NCBI RefSeq assembly: GCF_014137995.1
Contig: NZ_JACGWV010000001.1
Span: 1,612,001 to 1,676,000, forward strand
Source: Promicromonospora sukumoe
GTDB lineage: Bacteria; Actinomycetota; Actinomycetes; Actinomycetales; Cellulomonadaceae
Length of the DNA: 64,000 bases
Direction: 5' to 3'
Shown here piece by piece: positions 48,702 to 57,700 of the stretch (its first letter is position 1; each line of letters starts with the position of its first letter). The notes beneath the pieces are model-generated. The model was not told where the DNA came from, ran no database searches, and saw only the letters and a list, made by a program, of their open reading frames with translations. Both the position numbers and the translations under genes were made by a program.

Positions 48702-51700
48702 GTGTTTCGTCTTGCCCGAATGTCGCTCGCGAACCGTGCCCTTGTGGCACTCGCGACGATAGCCGTCTTCGTCGTCGGCATCTTCAGCATGGGGCAGCTC
48801 CGCCAGGAACTCATACCGTCGCTGAACGTGCCCGTGGTGGCGGTCACCGCGACCTACCCGGGCACGTCGCCGGAGCTGGTCTCGGAGCGGGTCACCGGCC
48901 CGGTCGAGACCGCCGTCGAGGGGGTCGACGGCGTGACCGGTGTGACCTCGACCGTCTCCACGGGCATCTCGATGACCACCGTCGAGCTCGAGTACGGCAC
49001 CGACATCGACGAGGCCAGCCAGGAGATGACCTCCGCGCTGGGCAACATCCAGGACCTGCCGCAGGACGTCGAGCCCGAGGTCATGGCCGGCTCGTTCGAC
49101 GACCTGCCCGTGGTGCAGCTCGCGGTGTCCGGCGACGGCACGGAGCGCGAGCTGACCGAGACGATCGACTCCGTCCTGGTGCCCGAGCTGTCGGGCATCA
49201 CCGAGGTCCGCGACGTCACCGTGACCGGCACCACCGAGCGCCAGGTCGTCATCGAGCCCGACGACGACAAGCTGGCCGCCGCGGGCCTCACCGCCGCCCA
49301 GCTCTCGTCGCTGCTGCAGGACAACGGCACGGTCATGCCGGTCGGCTCGGTCACCGAGGACGGCCGCACCAGCAGCGTCCAGGTGGGCACCACCGTCAGC
49401 ACCGTCGAGGAGCTCGAGGACCTGCCGATCGTCCCGTCGGCCGGCGCCTCCGCCGGAGCGACCGGAGCGGCCGGGGCCGCGGGTGCAGCGGGAGCGGGCG
49501 CAGCAGGCGCAACCGGCGCCACCCCAGGCGCCCCCGACGCCGAGACCCCCTCCGCCCCCGACGTCGTCCACCTGGGCGACGTCGCGAAGGTGAGCCTGCA
49601 GGACGTCGACCCCACCTCCTTCTCGCGCCTGGACGGCGAGCCGTCCCTCGCGATCGCGCTGACCAAGACGCCCGACGGCAACACGGTCGACGTGTCGCAC
49701 GCGGTGCAGGACGTGCTGGCCGACGTCGAGGACGAGCTCGACGACGCGGGCGTGAACACCGCCGTCACGTTCGACCAGGCCCCGTTCATCGAGGAGTCGA
49801 TCGAGGGCCTGACCACGGAGGGTGGCCTCGGCCTGCTGTTCGCGGTGCTCGTGATCCTGGTGTTCCTGGCCTCGCTGCGGGCCACGCTGGTCTCGGCGAT
49901 CTCGATCCCGCTGTCGCTGGCCGTGACGTTCGCGGCGATGAACCTGACCGGCTACACGCTGAACATCCTCACGCTCGCGGCCATGACCATCTCGATCGGG
50001 CGCATCGTGGACGACTCGATCGTCGTGATCGAGAACATCAAGCGGCACCTGTCCTACGGCGAGGACCGCGTGGACGCGATCGTCACCGCCGTGCGCGAGG
50101 TGGGCGCCGCCATCACGGCCTCCACGGTCTGCACCATCGCGGTGTTCGCGCCGATCGCTCTGGTGGGCGGCATGGCGGGCGAGCTGTTCCAGCCGTTCGC
50201 CGTCACCGTGGCGATCGCCATGGGCGCCTCGCTGATCGTCGCGCTCGTGGTCGTGCCGGTACTCGCGTACTGGTTCATCAAGGTGCCGGTCTCCGCCGAC
50301 GGCGGCGCCGCGATGCGGGAGGCCGCCGAGCTCAAGGAGCGCCGCGGCATCTGGCAGCGCGCCTACGTGCCGTCGCTCGCCGCCTCGCTGCGCCACCCGG
50401 CGGTCACGCTGACGGTCGCGGTCGCGCTGCTGGCCGGAACGCTCGCGCTGGTGCCGCGCATGGAGACCAACTTCATCGGGGCCGCGGGCCAGGACACGCT
50501 GTCGGTCACCCAGGAGTTCGAGCCGGGCACCTCGCTGGAGCAGCAGGACGAGGCGGCCCAGGAGGTCGAGGAGGTGCTCGCGGGTGTCGCCGGCATCGCG
50601 ACCGTGCAGACCACCGTCGGCTCAGGCGACGGCATGGCCGCCGCCTTCGGCATGGGCGGCGGCGGGAGCAGTGCGTCGTTCGCGATGACGCTGGACGAGG
50701 ACGCCGACGGCGAGGCCGTGCAGGACGACGTCCGCGACGCGCTCGACGCCGCCACCCTGGACGGCGATGTCACCGTCGCGGCCGGGGACGCCGGCTTCGC
50801 CAGCTCTACCGTGGACCTGGTGGTCACCGCGCCCGACGCCGCCGACCTGTCCGACGCCGCGAGCGCCGTCGAGGACGCCGTCACCGGCGTGGACGGCGTC
50901 GAGAGCGTGACCAACAACCTGGCCGCCGAGCAGTCGACCGTGCAGGTGACGGTGGACCGGGACGCCGCGGCCGAGGCCGGGCTGACCGAGGCGGCCGTGT
51001 CGGGCCTGGTGGCCGGCGCGATGAACGAGGCGAGCATCGGCACGGTGGACCTGGACGGGTCGTCGCTCGACGTCGTCGTCGCGGGCGACGTGCCGGCCAC
51101 GGCGGCGCAGATCGAGAAGATCGACGTGCCGACGGCGGCGGGCGTGGTGCCGCTGAGCGACCTGGTGACGGTCGAGGAGGTGTCGGCCCCGGCGTCGGTG
51201 ACGCGGGTGGACGGCGAGCGCAGCGCGACCGTGGCGGTGACCCCGGCGGGGCAGGACCTCGGCACGCTCACCACGGCGCTGACCACGGAGATCGACGGCC
51301 TGGACCTGCCGAACGGCGCCGAGGTGAGCGTGGGCGGTGTGGCGGCCGACCAGGCCGACGCGTTCGCCGACCTGGGCCTGGCGCTGCTGGCGGCGATCCT
51401 GATCGTGTACCTGGTGATGGTGGCGACGTTCCGGAGCATCGGGCAGCCGCTGATCCTGCTGGTGTCGGTGCCGTTCGCGGCCACGGGCGCGCTGCTGGCG
51501 CTGCTGCTCACGGGTACGCCGCTGGACGTCGCCGCGCTGATCGGCGTGCTGATGCTGGTGGGCATCGTGGTGTCCAACGCGATCGTGCTCATCGACCTGA
51601 TCAACCAGTACCGGGCCGACGGGCGGCCGCTCGACGAGGCGGTGCGGGAGGGCTCGCGCCAGCGTCTGCGGCCGATCGTGATGACGGCGGCGGCGACGAT

Positions 51701-51968
51701 CCTGGCGCTGACCCCGATGGCGTTCGGCCTGACGGGTGGCGGGGCGTTCATCTCGCAGCCGCTGGCGCTCGTGGTGATCGGCGGGCTCGTGTCCTCGACG
51801 CTGCTCACGCTGTACGTGGTGCCGGTGATCTACACGCTGTTCGAGCGCCGCTCGGAGGGCAGCACGCCGAAGCGGGCCGCCAAGGCCGCGCGACGGGCGG
51901 AGAAGGCGCAGGTCAAGGCCGCCGAGGCGGCGGCCGTCGCGCAGCGGCTGGCGGCGGACGCCGGGTAG
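48702..51968 (+). CDS. RND-superfamily efflux transporter (HAE1/AcrB-like)
   Basis: 1088 residues, close to the AcrB-like length. Twelve-helix pattern of RND pumps: first helix near residue 15-35, big extracytoplasmic loop, helices at about 370-500, a second loop and helices at about 880-1060. TM4 carries the proton-relay Asp pair in GRIVDDSIVVIENI. Related family motifs are LRQELIPSLNVPVV and EASIGTVDLDGSSL. No periplasmic adaptor gene is nearby. An Ala/Gly-rich insertion (GAAGAAGAAGAGAAG) lies in the first loop. GTG 48702 follows TCTGGAGGCAG. Regulated by the divergent MarR. Exported compound unknown. Confidence 0.9.
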   Translation: MFRLARMSLANRALVALATIAVFVVGIFSMGQLRQELIPSLNVPVVAVTATYPGTSPELVSERVTGPVETAVEGVDGVTGVTSTVSTGISMTTVELEYGTDIDEASQEMTSALGNIQDLPQDVEPEVMAGSFDDLPVVQLAVSGDGTERELTETIDSVLVPELSGITEVRDVTVTGTTERQVVIEPDDDKLAAAGLTAAQLSSLLQDNGTVMPVGSVTEDGRTSSVQVGTTVSTVEELEDLPIVPSAGASAGATGAAGAAGAAGAGAAGATGATPGAPDAETPSAPDVVHLGDVAKVSLQDVDPTSFSRLDGEPSLAIALTKTPDGNTVDVSHAVQDVLADVEDELDDAGVNTAVTFDQAPFIEESIEGLTTEGGLGLLFAVLVILVFLASLRATLVSAISIPLSLAVTFAAMNLTGYTLNILTLAAMTISIGRIVDDSIVVIENIKRHLSYGEDRVDAIVTAVREVGAAITASTVCTIAVFAPIALVGGMAGELFQPFAVTVAIAMGASLIVALVVVPVLAYWFIKVPVSADGGAAMREAAELKERRGIWQRAYVPSLAASLRHPAVTLTVAVALLAGTLALVPRMETNFIGAAGQDTLSVTQEFEPGTSLEQQDEAAQEVEEVLAGVAGIATVQTTVGSGDGMAAAFGMGGGGSSASFAMTLDEDADGEAVQDDVRDALDAATLDGDVTVAAGDAGFASSTVDLVVTAPDAADLSDAASAVEDAVTGVDGVESVTNNLAAEQSTVQVTVDRDAAAEAGLTEAAVSGLVAGAMNEASIGTVDLDGSSLDVVVAGDVPATAAQIEKIDVPTAAGVVPLSDLVTVEEVSAPASVTRVDGERSATVAVTPAGQDLGTLTTALTTEIDGLDLPNGAEVSVGGVAADQADAFADLGLALLAAILIVYLVMVATFRSIGQPLILLVSVPFAATGALLALLLTGTPLDVAALIGVLMLVGIVVSNAIVLIDLINQYRADGRPLDEAVREGSRQRLRPIVMTAAATILALTPMAFGLTGGGAFISQPLALVVIGGLVSSTLLTLYVVPVIYTLFERRSEGSTPKRAAKAARRAEKAQVKAAEAAAVAQRLAADAG

Positions 51969-51972
51969 CCGG

Positions 51973-54309
51973 TCAGGCTCGCTCGGCGAGCCAGGACGGC
52001 GGGTGGGACCTGGCCAGCTCGGTCAGGTCCCGCCGGTCGCGGACGTGCAGCACCGCGTAGATCTGGCGGAAGCGGTTGGCGACGGTGCGCAGCGAGACGT
52101 AGGCGATCCGGGCGATCTGCGCGTTGGTGGTGCCGCGCAGCGCGAGGCGGACCAGCTCGCGCTCGTCGTCGTCGAGCTCGTCCCAGACGTGCTCGTTCCG
52201 GGTGTCCGGGCCGGTCAGGCAGGCGTCGACCGCCACGCCCCAGCCGGGCACCCCGGTGAGGTGGGCGAGCGTCCGGGCCTCCCGCAGGGCCGGCTCCGCC
52301 GAGGCGCGGTCCCCGTGCGCCACCTCGTGCCGGCCGTAGGCGATCAGCGACCGGAGCCGCTGCCAGGGCGAGACCGGCGCGGGCTCCGCGGGCAGCCACC
52401 CCTCGACGCCGCTCCGCCCGGTCTCGTCGCCCTCGAGCGCGGCGAGCACGGCCAGGGTCCGCGCGTGGGCGGCCGCGGTGTCGGCGTCGGTGCGCTCGTC
52501 CGGGGGTACTGGCGGGTCGACCAGCCGCCGGGCCTGGTACGGCAGCGCGCCGCGGAAGGGCTCGTGGAGCATGTGGGCCTCGACCAGGTCGGCGTGGGCC
52601 TGCGCCCGGCCGCGGTAGGGCCAGGCGCAGCGTTCGAGGCCGATGGTGAGCAGCTCGGCGGCCCGTTCGGCCTGCCCGACGGCGAGGTGCGCGGTGCCCA
52701 GGTCGACGGCGAACTCGCCCAGCGCCCGGGTGGACCACGCCCCCGGCCGCGCGGGCAGCGCGCTCCCGGGCGCCGCGCCGTCGAGCACCGCGGCCGCGAC
52801 GGCGCGCAGGCCCTGGACGGGGAGCCACTCCTGGGCGCTGGGCCGCAGGTCGGTCGCGTGCGCGAGGTGGGCGCGGGCGTCCGCCGCCCGGCCGTCGAAC
52901 ATCGCGACCCGCGCCGTCGCCAGGTCCCGGGCGACGACCTCCGCCACCGTGCGGCCCTCGGCCGGGCCCGCCCGGTTCTCCAGGAACCGGCGCGCCCCCG
53001 ACCCGTCGCCCAGCAGCAGGTGCCCCCTGACCTGGAGGCACAGCCCCAGCCAGTGCGGGTCGGGGCCCGACCCGAGGCGGCCGAGGTCGGCGCGCAGCGC
53101 GGCCGGGTCGGCGAGCCGGCCGGTGTGCTCCAGCTCGATCAGCGCGGCGGCGGCCCGCACCCCGGCGGCCCGGGTCGCCCGCCCGACGCCGGAAGGGTCC
53201 CGCCACCACAGGTGGTCGGTCCACTGTGCTGCGGCCACCGGCGGCGCCCACCGGCCGGCGCCCTCGGCCCAGGCCGACCCGGTCAGCAGCGTGACGCCGG
53301 CCGCCCGGGCGGCGACGCGCGGTTCCGCGCCGGCGTCGGCCAGCGCGGCGACGTCGTCGAGGTGCAGCCCGTCCAGGATCGTCTCGGCGACCGTGCCGCC
53401 GACGCACACCCGCCCCACGGCACCGCCGTCGGCCGCCGCCCGCTCCTCGCGCAGCAGGCCCAGCAGCGGGTGGCGGGCCGCGTCCGCCGCCCCGGCCTCG
53501 TCCGCGAGGCCCCGGTACGCGCGCCGCGCCGCGAGCCCCACGGTGCGCGGGCCGGCCCACCCGACGTCGCCGCGCCGCTGGCTCTCGCTGAGGCCGTCGG
53601 CCAGCTCGAGGGCGACGCGCGGGTTGCCGGCGCTCCACCGGTGCAGCCGGTCCGCCACGTCCCTGGCGACGGGCAGCCCCGGGCGCTCGTCCAGCAGCAG
53701 CCGCAGCGGCCGGACGGCGAGGGGGCCCAGCTCGACGAGCTCGACGTCGTCGGGCAGCCGGGCGCGCACGACGCGCCGGGCGGCGAGCACGACCCGCCAG
53801 TCGCGCTCGTACGCCGCGTCGCCCAGGCGCTCGAGCCACGCGATGCCGCCCGGCGGGAGCAGCTCGACGTCGTCGACGAACAGCACCCGGGGACCGCCGC
53901 CGGCGTGCGGGACGCCGCGGTCCACCGCCTCCAGGAGCCCGGCGGGGTCGAGCTCGTGTCCCGGCCCGGGGTCCGCCGGGGCAGTCAGGTCCGAGAGGTC
54001 CAGGCGGTCCCGGCCCACCAGGCCCTGCGCGTACGGCCGCGCGGAGCTCGACCGTACGACCCGCACGGCCGACAGGTGCGCGCCGGTCCGGCGCAGCGCG
54101 GCCAGCACCGTCGTGCTCCTGCCGATCCCGCTGGGACCGCTCACCACCAGGGTGCTCGGGTCCAGGCTGGTCGCGAAGGCCGCGATGACCCGCAGCTCCG
54201 GATCGCGACCATGGACCGCCCGGTCCAGCCCCCTGCTTCCCTCGGCTGACGCCCACCCGGAGGACTCGTGCGGCGGCGTCGGTGCCGGGGGTCCGCTTTC
54301 TGGACCCAC
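51973..54309 (-). CDS. LuxR-family regulator with N-terminal AAA-type ATPase domain
   Basis: About 778 residues. N-terminal ATPase region with a P-loop GPSGIGRST and a Walker B RVLFVDDVELL near residue 130, long helical middle, and a C-terminal LuxR/GerE helix-turn-helix with ERELVRLALRGTTNAQIA and YVSLRTVANRF. The P-loop Lys is replaced by Arg, so ATP hydrolysis may be impaired. GTG 54309, with AAAGGAA seven bases upstream, is preferred to ATG 54336. Large LAL-type regulators integrate ATP and signals. It is divergent from a wall-anchored repeat protein and may regulate it; this is inference. Confidence 0.85.
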   Translation of the reverse strand: MGPESGPPAPTPPHESSGWASAEGSRGLDRAVHGRDPELRVIAAFATSLDPSTLVVSGPSGIGRSTTVLAALRRTGAHLSAVRVVRSSSARPYAQGLVGRDRLDLSDLTAPADPGPGHELDPAGLLEAVDRGVPHAGGGPRVLFVDDVELLPPGGIAWLERLGDAAYERDWRVVLAARRVVRARLPDDVELVELGPLAVRPLRLLLDERPGLPVARDVADRLHRWSAGNPRVALELADGLSESQRRGDVGWAGPRTVGLAARRAYRGLADEAGAADAARHPLLGLLREERAAADGGAVGRVCVGGTVAETILDGLHLDDVAALADAGAEPRVAARAAGVTLLTGSAWAEGAGRWAPPVAAAQWTDHLWWRDPSGVGRATRAAGVRAAAALIELEHTGRLADPAALRADLGRLGSGPDPHWLGLCLQVRGHLLLGDGSGARRFLENRAGPAEGRTVAEVVARDLATARVAMFDGRAADARAHLAHATDLRPSAQEWLPVQGLRAVAAAVLDGAAPGSALPARPGAWSTRALGEFAVDLGTAHLAVGQAERAAELLTIGLERCAWPYRGRAQAHADLVEAHMLHEPFRGALPYQARRLVDPPVPPDERTDADTAAAHARTLAVLAALEGDETGRSGVEGWLPAEPAPVSPWQRLRSLIAYGRHEVAHGDRASAEPALREARTLAHLTGVPGWGVAVDACLTGPDTRNEHVWDELDDDERELVRLALRGTTNAQIARIAYVSLRTVANRFRQIYAVLHVRDRRDLTELARSHPPSWLAERA

Positions 54310-54724
54310 GTTCAATTCCTTTCCAGAAGACCCCATGACTTTCCGTTGAAGCCTCCTAGTGGAGCATATGGCACCGGGTGAATTGTGCGAGATATCGGCA
54401 CCTGCTCTCGCGGCGGTTTCCGGCCCCGCATCCGCCGCTGCGCTGGCCGGAGCGGCGGAGGCGAGGTATTTTTCACCCGCTCCTTGTCGCGGCCCCGGGC
54501 GCATTGCGCGCCCCGTTCCCCTTTGCCCGGCCTTCAGCGCGTCGAATTGTCCTTCGTTGCACCGACGCAACGGAAAGTGCACCGGAGTGCACCTGTGCAC
54601 GATTGGCGTTGCGCGTGGCAAGTCACCGCGAACGTGTGTCTTCTGGACCGGGGCGCGCACCACCGACGCGACCCGCAGTCACCCGGACGCCGTCCCCGGA
54701 CGCGCGAGCGTGAGGAGCGATCTC
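54310..54724. other. Divergent intergenic region, no gene seen
   Basis: About 415 bases between the LuxR regulator start and the surface-protein start. It has the lowest G+C here in places, for example the first 120 bases. I see open frames only as extensions of the neighbouring genes and no RNA gene. It presumably holds the promoters of both. A CTGTGCACGATTGG segment and inverted AC-rich parts are not specific enough to name. Confidence 0.5.
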
Positions 54725-57700
54725 TTGGTTTCGAAGCATGTGCCGACAGGCCGGAGGCGAGGTGGCGCGACGTGGCGCCGAGGCTTCGCCGTGGCCGTCA
54801 CCTCAGCCCTGATCGTGACGAGCGCGGGCCTACCCGCCGTCGCGGTGGACAACTACCCGGACGAGCCGGCCGAGGCCGCGGCCTCGGTCCTGGACTCGGA
54901 CCTGCTCGAGGAGGCCCTGCTGGGCGCCGCGAGCTCCGACGCCGGCTCGGAGAGCAACCCCGGCCCGAACACGGAGAACATCGACGTCGACCTCCTCGGG
55001 TCCCAGCTGCTCCAGATCGGGGACCTCGAGATCCCCGTCGACCAGATCCTCGACTTCGGGCAGGTGGGCGCGCTCGCGAGCACGAGCGAGGCGTCCGGCC
55101 CGCAGGACGCGGACGCCGTGTCCGGCCTGGTGGGCGCCGACGGCGGCGTCACCCTGGACGGCACCGACGACGAGTTCGGAGCCGCGAGCCTCGACGTGCT
55201 GTCGCTGGCCCGGCTCGCCGGCGCCGACGGCCTCACCGACGAGATCGTCGACGAGCTCACCGTCGAGCTCGGCGCCGCGGCATCGCAGGTCACCGCAGAG
55301 GACGGCGTGTTCCTCGACCCCGACGGCGGGGTCACCGGCCCGGGTCAGTACCGGCTGGGCGACGCGGACCTCCAGCTCCACTCGCCCGCCATCGAGGACG
55401 CGGCCGGCGCGGTCTCCGACATCGGCGGACTGGTCGACACGGAGATCGAGTCGCTGGTCAACGACACGCTGGACCTCTCGGCGCTGACCGACCTCCTGGC
55501 GGCGGTGCCGGGCATCCCGGAGCCGACGCTCACCGTGCAGTCGGACCTGCAGGACACGCTGGTCGAGGCCGTGGTCGGCGAGCCGATCACCTCCGAGAAC
55601 CAGCTCGTGACCATCGACCTGTCCACCGGCGAGCTGCAGCTCCACCTGGAGCACCTGGTGGACGGCACCGACCCGTGGTCCGGGGACGACGGCGTCGGGC
55701 TGAACGGGCTCGCCCCCAACACCGAGGTGCTGGACGAGCAGACCACCGCCCAGGTCCTCGACGCCGTAGCCGAGATCCTCCAGGAGGTCACGCAGATCAT
55801 GACCGGGGCGGTCGAAGAGGCCCTGGACGCCGTGACCGTCAACATCGCCTTCTTCGACCAGTCCGCGCTCGGCAGGCTCGACGTGTCCTGGTCCGTGCCG
55901 CTGGTCGGTGCCGTGAACGGCGACTTCCCGCAGGCGGTCAACCGGAGCACCGGCGTGCAGGCGGCGACCGGCGCCCTGCTGACGACGACGATCAACGGCC
56001 TGGGCAACACGGCGGCGCCGATCTTCGGGGCGGTCTACGACCTGCTCATCAGCGACGCGGGCGACCAGATCTTCGAGGAGCTGATCGACCCGCTGACGGA
56101 GGGGATCTCCGACACTCTCGGCGAGGCCCTGTCGCCCGTGTTCGAGGTGCTGGTCCAGGTCGTCTCCCTGCAGATCAACCGCCAGGTGACGGAGACCTGC
56201 ACGACGGCGGACGGCGAGGAGCTGCTCGCCGACGTCGAGGTCTCCGCGCTCAGCCTGGGCCTGGTCGAGTCGGCCGACGCCGGCCGGGTCGGGCTCGGCA
56301 ACTCCGGTGCGCGGATCGACGCCTGCGAGCTGGCGATCGAGCCCACGCTCGCGGTGGACCCGGGCGAGGTCGGCCCGGGCGGGACGACGACGGTGACGGG
56401 TGAGGGCTACACCCCTGACTCGACCGTGACGGTCCAGCTCACCGACGCCGACGGCGATCCCGTGGGGGAGCCGGTCGTGGTGGACACCGACGAGAACGGC
56501 GCGTTCGAGACGCCGCTGACGGTCCCGGACGACGCGGAGCCGGGTGACTACACCGTGGTCGGCACGGACGACAGCACGGGCACGCCCGCCGAGGCCGCCC
56601 TGACGGTCATCCCCGCCGCGGAGATCGACCCGACGTTGACGGTCGACCCGGCCGAGGCCGTGCCGGGCGACACGACGACGGTGACCGGTGAGGGCTACAC
56701 GCCCGACTCGACCGTCACCGTGCAGCTCACGGACGTCGACGGGAACCCCGTGGGCGAGCCGGTCGTGGTCGACACGGACGAGGACGGCGCGTTCACCACC
56801 GACCTGACGGTTCCGGAGGACGCCGAGCCGGGTGACTACACCGTCGTCGGCACGGACGACACCACGGGCACGCCCGCCGAGGCGGCGCTGACGATCGTCG
56901 CGGCACCCATCGAGCCCACCCTGACGGTGGACCCGACGGAGGCCGTGCCGGGCGGTACCACCACGGTGACGGGTGAGGGCTACACGCCCGACTCGACCGT
57001 CACGGTCCAGCTCACGGACGCCGACGGCAACCCCGTGGGGGAGCCGGTCGTGGTCGACACCGACGAGGACGGCGCGTTCACCACCGACCTCACCGTCCCC
57101 GAGGACACGGAGCCGGGTGACTACACCGTCGTCGGCACGGATGACACGACCGGTACGCCGGCCGAGGCGGCGCTGACCGTCGCCGCCGTACCGATCGAGC
57201 CCACCCTGACGCTGGACCCGGCGGAGGTCGAGCAGGGCGGCACCACCACCATGTCCGGCACGGGCTACACGCCGAACAGCACCGTCACGGTCCAGCTCGT
57301 CGACGCCGACGGCGACCCGGTCGGTGGGCCGGTCTCGCTCGGCACGGACGAGGACGGCGCCTTCACCACCGACGTGGTGATCGCGGAGACCGTCGAGCCG
57401 GGCGAGTACACGGTGGTCGGCACGGACGACACGACCGGTACGCCGGCCGAGGCGGCCCTGACGATCGTCGCGGCACCGATCGAGCCCACCCTGACGGTGG
57501 ACCCGACGGAGGTCGTCCCGGGTGACACCACGACGGTGACGGGCGAGGGATACACGCCCGACAGCACCGTCACGGTCCAGCTCACGGACGCCGACGGGAA
57601 CCCCGTGGGCGAGCCGGTCGTGGTCGACACCGACGAGAACGGGGACTTCACGGCCGACCTGACGGTCCCTGAGGACGCAGAGCCGGGCGACTACACCGTG

